Below are positions 49,488 through 58,092 of a stretch of DNA of 64,000 nt, piece after piece. A program made the position numbers and the translations under genes. This DNA is from Paenisporosarcina sp050269735 (GTDB lineage: Bacteria > Bacillota > Bacilli > Bacillales_A > Planococcaceae): assembly GCF_050269735.1 (NCBI RefSeq), contig NZ_JBNNIX010000001.1, forward strand, positions 1,364,001 to 1,428,000. The letters are read 5' to 3'. Position 1 is the first letter of the stretch. Every line of letters starts with the position of its first letter. The notes under the pieces are model-generated. The model had not been told where the DNA came from and searched no databases. It worked only from the letters and a program-made list of their open reading frames with translations.

Positions 49488-50744
49488 ATGAACATGAATG
49501 CTGAAATTATTGCAGTTGGATCAGAATTGTTGCTCGGACAGATTACAAATACAAATGCGCGTTACATTTCAAGTCAATTAGCAGAACTTGGTGTCAATGT
49601 CTATTACCATACGGTAGTTGGTGATAATTCGGATCGTTTACGACAAGCAATTGAACTTGCGGAATCTCGGGCGGATTTAATCGTCTTTTCCGGTGGCCTT
49701 GGTCCGACTAAAGATGACTTGACGAAGGAAACGATTGCCAAACATATTGGAACGGAACTTGTAATGGACCAGATTGCATTGACTTCCATAGAAGCATTTT
49801 TTCAACGGGTGAACCGACCGATGACTGAAAACAACAAGAAGCAAGCTCTTGTACTGGATGGTTGCCAAGTCCTAGCAAATCATCATGGTATGGCTCCCGG
49901 GATGTTTTATTCTAATGATAAGCATGTTTATATACTGCTTCCAGGACCTCCAAAAGAGATGGAACCAATGTTTCAATTGGAAGCAAAACCAGTATTGGCA
50001 AGATGGTTAAATCAAGGAGAAGTGATTATCTCTCATGTCCTTCGCTTTTATGGAATTGGTGAGGCAGAACTTGAGACTCAAATCATGGACTTATTAGAAG
50101 CTCAGTCAAATCCGACGATTGCTCCATTAGCATCTGATGGTGAAGTCACTTTACGGATTACTGCCAAAACTTCTTCTGAAGAAGAGGCTTGGAGTTTAAT
50201 CCAACAAACCGAAAAAGAATTACTCTCTCGAGTAGGAAATTATTTATATGGTTACAATGATGACTCACTTGCTTCCAGTACAAGTAAGCTATTAATAGAC
50301 AAAGGATTGACGATTGCGGCAGCTGAGAGTTTGACGGCTGGACTATTTCAATCTGAGCTTGCAGCCATCCCGGGGGTTAGTCAAACATTAGTTGGTGGGG
50401 TTGTTACTTACACAGCAGAGTCGAAAATTAATCAACTTGGAGTCTCCAAGGAAATTATTGATCAATACGGGGTTGTAAGTGCGGAATGTGCCACTGCAAT
50501 GGCAAGCAGAGTGAAAGCGATGTTCAAGACCGATATCGGAATTGCTTTGACGGGTGCAGCAGGGCCAGGACCGCATGATAACCAGCCGGCGGGTACTGTA
50601 TGGATTGCAATCATAATGCCGAACGATGATGTGGTAACGCATGAATTGCAATTGAGTGATATGCGAAATACCAATCGCCTGAGAGCAGTGAAACGCACAT
50701 TCCATTATTTGATTCAGCTGTTATCAAACAATCAAACAACATAA
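49488..50744 (+). CDS. cinA: CinA family competence/damage-inducible protein
   Basis: Two-domain protein: an N-terminal molybdopterin-binding-like (COG1058) domain with AEIIAVGSELLLGQITNTNA and FSGGLGPTKDDLTKETIA, and a C-terminal CinA domain (about residues 255-415, AAAESLTAGLFQSELAAIPG) with nicotinamide-nucleotide amidase activity in some members. It is 418 aa. AGGGG lies 5 nt before ATG 49488; ATG 49494 is an alternative. It precedes recA, a conserved pairing linked to competence and DNA repair, but a terminator and a separate SOS promoter lie between. Confidence 0.92.
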   Translation: MNMNAEIIAVGSELLLGQITNTNARYISSQLAELGVNVYYHTVVGDNSDRLRQAIELAESRADLIVFSGGLGPTKDDLTKETIAKHIGTELVMDQIALTSIEAFFQRVNRPMTENNKKQALVLDGCQVLANHHGMAPGMFYSNDKHVYILLPGPPKEMEPMFQLEAKPVLARWLNQGEVIISHVLRFYGIGEAELETQIMDLLEAQSNPTIAPLASDGEVTLRITAKTSSEEEAWSLIQQTEKELLSRVGNYLYGYNDDSLASSTSKLLIDKGLTIAAAESLTAGLFQSELAAIPGVSQTLVGGVVTYTAESKINQLGVSKEIIDQYGVVSAECATAMASRVKAMFKTDIGIALTGAAGPGPHDNQPAGTVWIAIIMPNDDVVTHELQLSDMRNTNRLRAVKRTFHYLIQLLSNNQTT

Positions 50745-50754
50745 TAGATTTTTA

Positions 50755-50790
50755 AAGGAGCATTCTTTAGTATAAAGATGCTTCTTTTTT
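50755..50790 (+). terminator. Terminator after cinA
   Basis: Stem AAGGAGCAT-(T)-CTTTA / TAAAGATGCTTCTT with one bulge and a short loop, ending in six T residues. Confidence 0.8.
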
Positions 50791-50866
50791 ATAGTATTGT
50801 TTATGTAATTAAAACCACATATGATAACGGATGATTATGTCATTAACAACAGATAAAAAAATAAAC

Positions 50867-50880
50867 CGAATAAACGTTCG
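50867..50880 (+). promoter_or_regulatory. LexA (DinR) box of recA
   Basis: CGAATAAACGTTCG matches the Gram-positive SOS consensus CGAACRNRYGTTYG at 13 of 14 positions. It ends 8 bp before the -35, as the B. subtilis recA box lies upstream of its promoter. Confidence 0.9.
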
Positions 50881-50888
50881 CTTTTTTC

Positions 50889-50917
50889 TTGTGTATTTCT
50901 CATAAACCAAGTATAGT
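50889..50917 (+). promoter_or_regulatory. recA promoter
   Basis: TTGTGT and TATAGT with 17-bp spacing, just downstream of the LexA box. Confidence 0.75.
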
Positions 50918-50963
50918 AGAGACAGAGGTTAAAGTAGCGTTTAAATTAAAGGAGGAACCATTC

Positions 50964-52022
50964 TTGAGCGATCGTAAAGCAGCGTTAGACATGGCGTTAA
51001 AACAAATTGAAAAACAATTCGGCAAAGGTTCTATTATGAAACTTGGCGAAAAAACTGATCGTGAAGTCTTGACTACTTCCAGTGGATCTCTTGCACTTGA
51101 TGTAGCACTTGGTGTAGGTGGCTATCCACGAGGGCGTATCATTGAAATTTATGGACCTGAAAGTTCAGGTAAAACAACGGTTGCTCTTCATGCTATTGCA
51201 GAAGCACAAGCAGCTGGTGGTCAAGCAGCATTTATTGATGCAGAACATGCGCTTGATCCCGTTTATGCTCAAAATTTAGGTGTAAATATAGATGAATTAT
51301 TATTATCACAACCAGATACAGGTGAACAAGCTCTAGAAATTTGTGAAGCACTTGTACGAAGCGGTGCAGTCGATATTGTTGTTATTGACTCAGTTGCTGC
51401 ACTTGTACCTAAAGCAGAGATTGAAGGCGATATGGGGGACTCTCACGTGGGTCTTCAAGCTCGATTGATGTCACAGGCTTTACGTAAATTGTCTGGTGCA
51501 ATCAGCAAGTCTAAAACGACTGCAATCTTTATTAACCAAATTCGTGAAAAAGTCGGCGTTATGTTCGGTAACCCTGAAGTAACACCGGGTGGTCGTGCAC
51601 TTAAGTTCTATAGTTCCGTGCGTTTGGAAGTACGTCGTGCTGAAGCTATTAAATCAGGTAACGATTTCATGGGGAACAAAACAAAAATTAAAGTTGTTAA
51701 AAACAAAGTAGCACCTCCATTCCGTACAGCTGAAGTTGATGTCATGTATGGACAAGGAATTTCACGTGAAGGTGAAATCGTTGATTTAGGCGTTGAAATG
51801 GATATAGTGAACAAAAGTGGTTCTTGGTATGCCTACAATGATGATCGTTTAGGTCAAGGTCGTGAAAATGCAAAACAATTCCTTAAAGACAACCCATCTA
51901 CACGTAATGAGATTGCTCAGAAAATCCGTGCAGCATATGGCATGATGGCGACAGCCTATACGATTGCAGCTCACGATGAAGAAGAAGATGAAGAGTTTGA
52001 GTTATTACTAGATGAAAAATAA
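50964..52022 (+). CDS. recA: Recombinase RecA
   Basis: ATP-dependent strand-exchange protein and coprotease for LexA. Walker A GPESSGKTT is at residues 64-72, with EALVRSGAVDIVVIDSVAAL as Walker B and the L1/L2 DNA-binding loops (EGDMGDSHVGLQARLMSQALRK, INQIREKVGVMFGNPE). The acidic C-terminal tail (DEEEDEEFELLLDEK) is present. It is 352 aa. The start is TTG 50964, 8 nt after AAAGGAGG; this gives the family N-terminus SDRKAALDMALKQIEKQFG. It has its own SOS-controlled promoter. Confidence 0.98.
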   Translation: MSDRKAALDMALKQIEKQFGKGSIMKLGEKTDREVLTTSSGSLALDVALGVGGYPRGRIIEIYGPESSGKTTVALHAIAEAQAAGGQAAFIDAEHALDPVYAQNLGVNIDELLLSQPDTGEQALEICEALVRSGAVDIVVIDSVAALVPKAEIEGDMGDSHVGLQARLMSQALRKLSGAISKSKTTAIFINQIREKVGVMFGNPEVTPGGRALKFYSSVRLEVRRAEAIKSGNDFMGNKTKIKVVKNKVAPPFRTAEVDVMYGQGISREGEIVDLGVEMDIVNKSGSWYAYNDDRLGQGRENAKQFLKDNPSTRNEIAQKIRAAYGMMATAYTIAAHDEEEDEEFELLLDEK

Positions 52023-52033
52023 GAATTAAGTAG

Positions 52034-52063
52034 TAGCCTGCCGTAAATATCGGCAGGCTATTT
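52034..52063 (+). terminator. Terminator after recA
   Basis: Perfect GC-rich 10-bp stem TAGCCTGCCG / CGGCAGGCTA with a 7-nt loop, followed by TTTCC. The T-run is short but the stem is strong. Confidence 0.8.
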
Positions 52064-52086
52064 CCTTTAAGGACGCTCGTGAATCC

Positions 52087-52115
52087 TTGACAGAGTATTT
52101 TTACATCTATACAAT
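52087..52115 (+). promoter_or_regulatory. rny promoter P1
   Basis: Consensus TTGACA and TACAAT with 17-bp spacing. Confidence 0.8.
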
Positions 52116-52129
52116 TAAACTTGTATAAT
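52101..52129 (+). promoter_or_regulatory. rny promoter P2, overlapping P1
   Basis: TTACAT and a consensus TATAAT with 17-bp spacing, shifted 14 bp from P1. The -35 of P2 lies in the P1 spacer and its -10 lies at the P1 start region, so the two cannot be occupied together. Confidence 0.6.
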
Positions 52130-52220
52130 CTCTCAAATGAAACCATTTGGCAGTATTGTGGATTATTCCATATATGAGCCGACTGAACATGAAAACGAAA
52201 TAGCAAGAGGAGGTGTTCAA

Positions 52221-53780
52221 ATGATTGAAACAGTACTCATCTCCGCTTTGCTTGGTCTTATCGTCGGTGCCGTTGTTAGCTATTTTTTAATTAAAAATGT
52301 GAATGATTCAAAAGTGACTGGTGCGAAGCAGTCTGCGGTACTTATCGTGGACGAAGCGAAGCGAGAAGCGGAAGCTCTTAAAAAAGAAGCATTACTAGAA
52401 GCGAAAGATGAAACTCACAAATTGAGATCTGAAGCAGAATCTGACATCCGTGAACGCCGAGCTGAACTGCAAAAACAGGAAAATCGGTACTTGCAAAGAG
52501 AAGAAAACCTTGACCGTAAGGATGATGCTCTTAACAAAAGGGAAGCGGGTCTAGAGCGTAAAGATGACGCTCTGACTGAGAGACAACAGCATATCGAACA
52601 GATGGAAAGCAGAGTGGCAGAATTAGTTGCCAAGCAACAAACAGAACTTGAACGCATTTCTGCATTAACACGCGAAGAAGCGAAAGGCATCATTCTACAA
52701 CAAGTAGAAAATGAATTAGCGACTGACATCGCAGTTATGACGAAAGAATCTGAAACGCGTGCGAAGGAAGAGTCGGATAAGAAAGCTCGTGAAATCTTAT
52801 CATTAGCTCTACAACGTTTCGCAGCAGACCACGTAGCAGAAACGACTGTATCAGTCGTGAATTTACCAAACGATGAAATGAAAGGCCGCATCATTGGGCG
52901 AGAAGGACGAAATATCCGAACTCTCGAAACATTGACAGGAATCGATTTAATCATCGATGATACGCCTGAAGCAGTCATACTTTCTGGTTTCGATCCGATC
53001 CGTCGTGAAACAGCTCGTCTCGCACTTGAAAAATTAGTGCAGGATGGACGTATTCACCCGGCACGTATTGAAGAAATGGTTGAAAAATCGAGACGTGAAG
53101 TTGATGAACAAATTCGTGAAATTGGTGAACAAACGACATTCGATGTTGGGATTCATAATTTACATCCTGATTTAATTAAAATCATGGGTCGTATGCGTTA
53201 CCGTACGAGTTATGGTCAAAACGTCCTGAAACATTCGAAAGAAGTGGCGTTTTTAGCTGGCTTGTTGGCAGCTGAACTTGGCGAAGACGTAACTCTTGCA
53301 CGCCGTGCAGGTCTACTACATGATATCGGGAAAGCTATTGACCACGAAGTGGAAGGTAGCCACGTTGAAATTGGTGTGGAACTTGCAACGAAATATAAAG
53401 AACATCCAGTCGTCATCAATAGTATCGCTTCCCATCATGGGGATACAGAAGCAACATCTGTTATTGCGGTATTAGTAGCGGCAGCCGATGCATTATCAGC
53501 TGCACGTCCTGGAGCACGTAGTGAAACGTTAGAAAATTACATTCGTCGCCTTGAGAAACTGGAAGAAATTTCAGAGTCTTACGATGGTGTAGAGAAATCA
53601 TTTGCCATTCAGGCAGGTCGTGAAATTCGAATTATGGTTCGTCCAGAACAAATTGATGATATAACAGCTCATCGTTTGGCGCGTGACATCCGTAAACGAA
53701 TTGAAGAAGAATTGGATTATCCAGGACATATTAAAGTAACGGTCATCAGAGAAACTCGTGCCGTTGAATACGCGAAATAA
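52221..53780 (+). CDS. rny: Ribonuclease Y
   Basis: Membrane-anchored endoribonuclease that initiates mRNA decay in Bacillus. Residues 4-26 form the N-terminal membrane anchor, then a long charged coiled coil (about 30-200, rich in Glu, Lys, Arg and Ala), a KH domain (MKGRIIGREGRNIRTLE, about 217-270) and an HD domain with the catalytic pair His367-Asp368 in LLHDIGKAIDHE. It is 519 aa. AGGAGGTG precedes ATG 52221; the upstream in-frame reading crosses the promoter. pbpX, found before it in B. subtilis, is absent. Confidence 0.97.
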   Translation: MIETVLISALLGLIVGAVVSYFLIKNVNDSKVTGAKQSAVLIVDEAKREAEALKKEALLEAKDETHKLRSEAESDIRERRAELQKQENRYLQREENLDRKDDALNKREAGLERKDDALTERQQHIEQMESRVAELVAKQQTELERISALTREEAKGIILQQVENELATDIAVMTKESETRAKEESDKKAREILSLALQRFAADHVAETTVSVVNLPNDEMKGRIIGREGRNIRTLETLTGIDLIIDDTPEAVILSGFDPIRRETARLALEKLVQDGRIHPARIEEMVEKSRREVDEQIREIGEQTTFDVGIHNLHPDLIKIMGRMRYRTSYGQNVLKHSKEVAFLAGLLAAELGEDVTLARRAGLLHDIGKAIDHEVEGSHVEIGVELATKYKEHPVVINSIASHHGDTEATSVIAVLVAAADALSAARPGARSETLENYIRRLEKLEEISESYDGVEKSFAIQAGREIRIMVRPEQIDDITAHRLARDIRKRIEEELDYPGHIKVTVIRETRAVEYAK

Positions 53781-53782
53781 GT

Positions 53783-53812
53783 AAAAAGGGCTTCAATTTG
53801 AAGCCTTTTTTT
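53783..53812 (+). terminator. Terminator after rny
   Basis: Stem AAAAAGG-(G)-CTTCA / TGAAGCCTTTTT with one bulged G, ending in seven T residues. Confidence 0.85.
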
Positions 53813-53955
53813 ACTTTTTAAGAGCGTATAAGTTTATTTAGGATACTCATGCTTTAAAGATAGGCTATATCTAGTCATAAGCGTTAACTCGAACCAAAAA
53901 CTCTGGTTAAAGAGACACTTTACGCTTTTCTTTATGGAAGAAAGAAGGAATGAAA

Positions 53956-54753
53956 ATGAAAGTATTATTTATTGGTGACATCGTTGGATCGATCGGACGA
54001 GATGCCGTAGAAGATTATTTACCAAGACTTAAACGAAAATATCAACCAGACGTAATCATTGCAAATGGTGAAAACGCTGCTGCAGGTCGTGGAATCACAC
54101 AAAAGATTTTTAAAGATTTACTTTTTATGGGCGTTGACGTTGTGACAATGGGGAACCATACATGGGATCAAAAAGAGATTTTTGATTTCATCGACGACAC
54201 CGATTACTTAATTCGTCCAGCAAATTTTTCGGACGAAGCACCAGGTAAAGGGATGACGACCATTACGAAAAATGGTCATACATTATCGATTATCAATTTG
54301 CATGGCCGGACATTCTTACCTCCGCATGACGATCCATTCAAAAAAGCAAAGGAACTTGTTGCTGAAGCAAAACGAATATCTCCACTGATTTTTGTGGATT
54401 TTCACGCAGAAGCAACGAGTGAAAAAATTGCTATGGGCTGGCACTTGGATGGAGAAGTCTCTACGGTTGTCGGCACACATACACATGTCCAGACGGCAGA
54501 TGCACGCATTTATCCAAATGGTACAGCCTACATCACCGACGTGGGGATGACGGGTCCGTATGATGGCGTACTTGGGATGAAAAAAGAAGACGTATTGTAT
54601 CGCTTCCAAACAAATATGCCTGCTCGTTTTGAGGTACCCAAGTCAGGTCGATCCGTTCTCAGCGCCTTTTTCGTAGAGTTGGACAATCAAACTGGAAAAG
54701 CCATTGGTTTTGAACGTATTTATATTAATGAAGATTATCCTTTTAAAGGATAA
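53956..54753 (+). CDS. ymdB: Metallophosphoesterase YmdB
   Basis: Phosphodiesterase shown in B. subtilis to hydrolyse cyclic nucleotides and to influence biofilm and motility decisions. Metal-binding motifs of the calcineurin-like fold are visible: GDIVGS (residues 7-12), NGENAA, MGNHTWDQKEIFDF, VDFHAEATSEK and GTHTHVQTAD. It is 265 aa. ATG 53956 lies 6 nt after AAGGA; the ATG at 53950 overlaps that site. It follows rny and precedes spoVS, as in B. subtilis. Confidence 0.94.
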   Translation: MKVLFIGDIVGSIGRDAVEDYLPRLKRKYQPDVIIANGENAAAGRGITQKIFKDLLFMGVDVVTMGNHTWDQKEIFDFIDDTDYLIRPANFSDEAPGKGMTTITKNGHTLSIINLHGRTFLPPHDDPFKKAKELVAEAKRISPLIFVDFHAEATSEKIAMGWHLDGEVSTVVGTHTHVQTADARIYPNGTAYITDVGMTGPYDGVLGMKKEDVLYRFQTNMPARFEVPKSGRSVLSAFFVELDNQTGKAIGFERIYINEDYPFKG

Positions 54754-54765
54754 CTTCTTCTATCT
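54730..54765 (+). terminator. Hairpin over the ymdB stop codon
   Basis: TATCCTT / AAGGATA stem extended by GAAGA / TCTTC across an internal loop, followed by a pyrimidine-rich tail without a clean T-run. Probably a weak terminator. Confidence 0.5.
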
Positions 54766-54840
54766 TTCTCTTAACCTGCATACAGTGATTTAAGGACATT
54801 TTAATCGTCCAACGGTCAGCAAGGACAAGGAGGAATCGTA

Positions 54841-55113
54841 GTGGAATCATTAAAAGTATCTTCAAGATCTAATCCAAACTCAGTAGCAGGTGCATTAGTT
54901 GCAGTTATCCGAGAAAAAGGGTACGCAGAAATGCAGGCAGTTGGAGCTGGAGCACTTAATCAAGCGGTAAAAGCAGTTGCAATTGCACGTGGCTTTGTCG
55001 CGCCGAGTGGTACCGATTTAATTTGTTCTCCGGCATTTACAGATATTGTGATCTCCGGGGAAGACCGGACAGCTATTAAGCTTTTAGTTGAAAAACGCAC
55101 AAGAGCACAATAA
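54841..55113 (+). CDS. spoVS: Stage V sporulation protein S
   Basis: Small Alba-fold protein needed for progress through late sporulation and dehydration of the B. subtilis spore. The highly conserved core SNPNSVAGALVAVIREKG, AVGAGALNQAVKAVAIARGF and VAPSGTDLICSPAFTDI is intact. It is 90 aa, four more than the B. subtilis protein because of a C-terminal TRAQ extension. GTG start behind AAGGAGGA. I looked for, but did not find, a convincing sigma-H promoter in the 87 bp upstream. Confidence 0.96.
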   Translation: MESLKVSSRSNPNSVAGALVAVIREKGYAEMQAVGAGALNQAVKAVAIARGFVAPSGTDLICSPAFTDIVISGEDRTAIKLLVEKRTRAQ

Positions 55114-55150
55114 GAATAGCGGAATGCGCTCGTCATACCGAATAGAAATC

Positions 55151-55181
55151 AAACCCAATCTCTTCTGAGCTTGGGTTTTTT
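55151..55181 (+). terminator. Terminator after spoVS
   Basis: Perfect 8-bp stem AAACCCAA / TTGGGTTT with a 12-nt loop that can pair further (CTC / GAG), ending in T residues. Confidence 0.85.
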
Positions 55182-55345
55182 CATGTTTGTTCATCTTCTA
55201 TACAAGTAATTATCTTTTAGCTTTTCAGTCAAAGGTCTGAAATTCAAAAAAACTACCGTTAATTTATAGTGAATGAAGCAATTAAATGATAAACTTATGG
55301 AGGAAAATAGAGGATATTACCTGATATGTTAAGGAGTTGTTTGCA

Positions 55346-57100
55346 ATGTTACATCAGCTTTCATGGAAAGTCGGTGGGCAACAAGGAGAAGGAATCGAAA
55401 GTACGGGGGAAATTTTCTCAATGGCGATGAATCGCTTAGGGTATTTCTTGTACGGCTATCGACACTTTTCTTCACGTATAAAAGGTGGACATACAAATAA
55501 TAAAATCTGTGTACGAACAACAGAAGTTCGCACGATACCGGATGATTTAGATATTTTAGTTGCATTTGATCAGGAAACAATTGATGTAAACTACAAAGAA
55601 TTGACTGCTTCAAGCGTCATTTTAGCTGATGCAAAATTCAATCCAGAGCACCCAGAAGATTGTGTTGCAACGATGTACAGTGTACCGTTTACAGAAATTG
55701 CATCAGAACTTGGTACGTCATTAATGAAAAACATGGTGGCAATCGGTGCGACATCCGCTTTGCTGAATTTAGATAAGACCGTTTTCCAAAGCGTAGTCGA
55801 TGAAATTTTCGGACGTAAAGGTGAAGCGATTGTCGAAAAAAATATGCAAGCCATCCAACAAGGATATGAAGTAATGGCGCAACATCTTGGTGATCGAATC
55901 GGTGAATGGGAACTTGAACCTGCTGACGGGAAACGTCGTTTGTTCATGATCGGAAACGATGCGATCGCTTTGGGTGCACTTGCAGCAGGTGTTAGATTTA
56001 TGGCTGCCTATCCAATCACACCAGCTTCGGAAATAATGGAATACTTAATTAAGAAACTTCCTAAATTTGGTGGTACGGTCATTCAAACGGAAGATGAAAT
56101 TGCTGCTGCTACAATGGCAATCGGAGCCAACTATGGCGGCGTACGTTCATTTACCGCTTCTGCAGGCCCTGGATTATCTTTAATGATGGAAGCCATCGGT
56201 TTATCAGGTATGACTGAACAACCGTTGGTAATTGTAGATACACAACGTGGCGGTCCATCTACTGGATTACCGACGAAACAAGAACAATCGGATCTGATGC
56301 AAATGATTTACGGTACTCACGGAGAGATTCCGAAAGTCGTAATAGCTCCAAGTACAGGAAAAGAAGCATTCTTCGATACAATTGAAGCGTTCAATATTGC
56401 TGAAGAATTGCAACTGCCTGTAATCATTTTATCCGATTTGCAGTTATCTTTAGGTAAACAGACAGTTGAACCATTTGATTACAGCAAAGTTGCACTACGC
56501 CGAGGCCGACTGCAATTGGAAGAAGAATTAGCAGTAGTTGAGGACAAATCGTACTTCAAACGCTACGAAGTGACTGAAGATGGTGTGTCTCCACGTGTCA
56601 TTCCTGGAATGAAAAATGGAATTCACCATGTTACAGGCGTTGAACATGATGAAACTGGTAAGCCTTCAGAATCAGCTTCAAATCGTCAGCTTCAAATGGA
56701 CAAGCGTATGCGGAAAATGGAGCATGTTAATTTCCCAAACCCTGTTCATGTGTATGCGCCTCATGAACAAGCAGACGTTTTATTAGTGGGCTTCAATTCG
56801 ACTCGTGGCGTACTGGAAGAAGTCCAGGCTAATTTAAATGCACATGGTATTCGTGCTAACCATGCACATATCCGTTTAATACAGCCATTCCCGAGTGCGC
56901 ATATTTCACCACTCGCTGCGTCAGCAAAAAAAGTATTGGTTGTTGAAAATAATGCAACCGGACAACTGGCAAACATTCTTAAAATGAATATCGGTGCTCA
57001 TGACAAGATTGTCAATGTATTGAAATACGATGGAACACCTTTCTTGCCAAGAGAATTAACGAATCGAGTAAAGGAGTTGCTCACGAATGGTAACATTTAA
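55346..57100 (+). CDS. korA: 2-oxoacid:ferredoxin oxidoreductase, fused gamma-alpha subunit (KorA)
   Basis: Larger subunit of a two-subunit 2-oxoacid (probably 2-oxoglutarate) oxidoreductase making acyl-CoA and reduced ferredoxin. The gamma domain is at the N-terminus (KVGGQQGEGIESTGEIFSMA, HFSSRIKGGH, about residues 1-190), then the alpha pyrimidine-binding domain (AAYPITPASEIMEYL near residue 220, QTEDEIAAATMAIGA) and a transketolase C-like domain. It is 584 aa. ATG 55346 lies 8 nt after AAGGAGT. It overlaps korB by 14 bp. The exact 2-oxoacid cannot be told from sequence. Confidence 0.92.
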   Translation: MLHQLSWKVGGQQGEGIESTGEIFSMAMNRLGYFLYGYRHFSSRIKGGHTNNKICVRTTEVRTIPDDLDILVAFDQETIDVNYKELTASSVILADAKFNPEHPEDCVATMYSVPFTEIASELGTSLMKNMVAIGATSALLNLDKTVFQSVVDEIFGRKGEAIVEKNMQAIQQGYEVMAQHLGDRIGEWELEPADGKRRLFMIGNDAIALGALAAGVRFMAAYPITPASEIMEYLIKKLPKFGGTVIQTEDEIAAATMAIGANYGGVRSFTASAGPGLSLMMEAIGLSGMTEQPLVIVDTQRGGPSTGLPTKQEQSDLMQMIYGTHGEIPKVVIAPSTGKEAFFDTIEAFNIAEELQLPVIILSDLQLSLGKQTVEPFDYSKVALRRGRLQLEEELAVVEDKSYFKRYEVTEDGVSPRVIPGMKNGIHHVTGVEHDETGKPSESASNRQLQMDKRMRKMEHVNFPNPVHVYAPHEQADVLLVGFNSTRGVLEEVQANLNAHGIRANHAHIRLIQPFPSAHISPLAASAKKVLVVENNATGQLANILKMNIGAHDKIVNVLKYDGTPFLPRELTNRVKELLTNGNI

Positions 57101-57953
57101 AGATTTTCGAAATAATGTAAAACCAAACTGGTGCCCAGGCTGTGGCGACTTTTCCGTACAGGCTGCCATTCAACGTGCTGCTGCCAATGTAGGAATAGAA
57201 CCAACAGACTTAGCTGTAATTTCCGGAATCGGTTGTTCGGGGCGTATTTCTGGTTATATTCATTCATACGGATTTCACGGAATTCATGGTCGTGCTCTTC
57301 CGATTGCGCAAGGTCTAAAAATGGCCAATCGTGATTTGAACGTCATTGCTTCTGGCGGAGACGGAGATGGTTTTGCGATTGGAATGGGTCATACCATTCA
57401 TGCAATTCGCCGAAATATCGATATCACATATATCGTGATGGACAATCAAATTTATGGCCTTACAAAAGGTCAAACATCTCCGCGTTCAGCAGCTGGTTTC
57501 AAAACGAAATCTACGCCTGGAGGTGCGATCGAGCCTTCTCTTGCACCACTGGAAATGGCTTTGACATCAGGTGCAACATTTGTAGCACAGGGTTTTTCTT
57601 CGGATTTAAAAGAGTTGACAAGTATTATTGAAGCGGGAATTAACCATAAAGGGTTCTCATTCATCAACGTCTTCAGCCCATGTGTTACTTACAATAAAAT
57701 CAACACGTATGATTGGTTTAAGGAACGCATCACTAAACTTTCAACAGTTGAAGGATACGATCCGACCAATCGACCACAAGCCATGGCAACGTTAATGGAA
57801 CATGAAAGCTTGGTGACTGGCATCATCTACCAAAATAACGAACAGCCTTCTTATCAAGAAATGGTAAGTGGGTATGCGGAGACACCTCTATCTACTGAAG
57901 ATTTAATGATGAGCGAAAGAGATTTCGATGAACTTGTAAAAGAATTTATGTAA
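57087..57953 (+). CDS. korB: 2-oxoacid:ferredoxin oxidoreductase beta subunit (KorB)
   Basis: Thiamine-diphosphate and iron-sulfur subunit, partner of KorA. Four cysteines that can hold the [4Fe-4S] cluster are Cys16 and Cys19 (WCPGCGD), Cys50 (GIGCSGR) and Cys199 (SPCVTYN). The thiamine motif GGDGDGFAIGMGHTIHAIRRN begins near residue 90. It is 288 aa. The start is inside korA, with AAGGAG 10 nt upstream. No ferredoxin gene is nearby, so the electron acceptor is encoded elsewhere. Confidence 0.94.
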   Translation: MVTFKDFRNNVKPNWCPGCGDFSVQAAIQRAAANVGIEPTDLAVISGIGCSGRISGYIHSYGFHGIHGRALPIAQGLKMANRDLNVIASGGDGDGFAIGMGHTIHAIRRNIDITYIVMDNQIYGLTKGQTSPRSAAGFKTKSTPGGAIEPSLAPLEMALTSGATFVAQGFSSDLKELTSIIEAGINHKGFSFINVFSPCVTYNKINTYDWFKERITKLSTVEGYDPTNRPQAMATLMEHESLVTGIIYQNNEQPSYQEMVSGYAETPLSTEDLMMSERDFDELVKEFM

Positions 57954-57959
57954 GAAATG

Positions 57960-57987
57960 AACTGCCGATAAAAATCGGCAGTTTTTT
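57960..57987 (+). terminator. Terminator after korB
   Basis: Perfect 10-bp stem AACTGCCGAT / ATCGGCAGTT, loop AAAA, then T residues. Confidence 0.9.
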
Positions 57988-57998
57988 GTCGAAACACC

Positions 57999-58011
57999 GA
58001 CAATTGTTGTC
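57999..58011 (+). promoter_or_regulatory. Dyad GACAA-TTG-TTGTC upstream of the miaB promoter
   Basis: A short perfect dyad just before the -35 of miaB. It may be an operator; no regulator can be named. Confidence 0.25.
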
Positions 58012-58017
58012 AGCATC

Positions 58018-58047
58018 TTGTAGTAACGCTAAGCGTATCAGTATAAT
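58018..58047 (+). promoter_or_regulatory. Promoter of miaB-ricA
   Basis: TTGTAG and a consensus TATAAT with 18-bp spacing. Confidence 0.65.
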
Positions 58048-58092
58048 AGAGGCATGAAGTTTTCGTCTGGACAGGATGAAAGGAGTTATACG

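Noticed and set aside
54754..54840. Sigma-H promoter for spoVS
   Set aside because: AGGA-like elements are present, but none has a GAAT-type -10 at the right distance.
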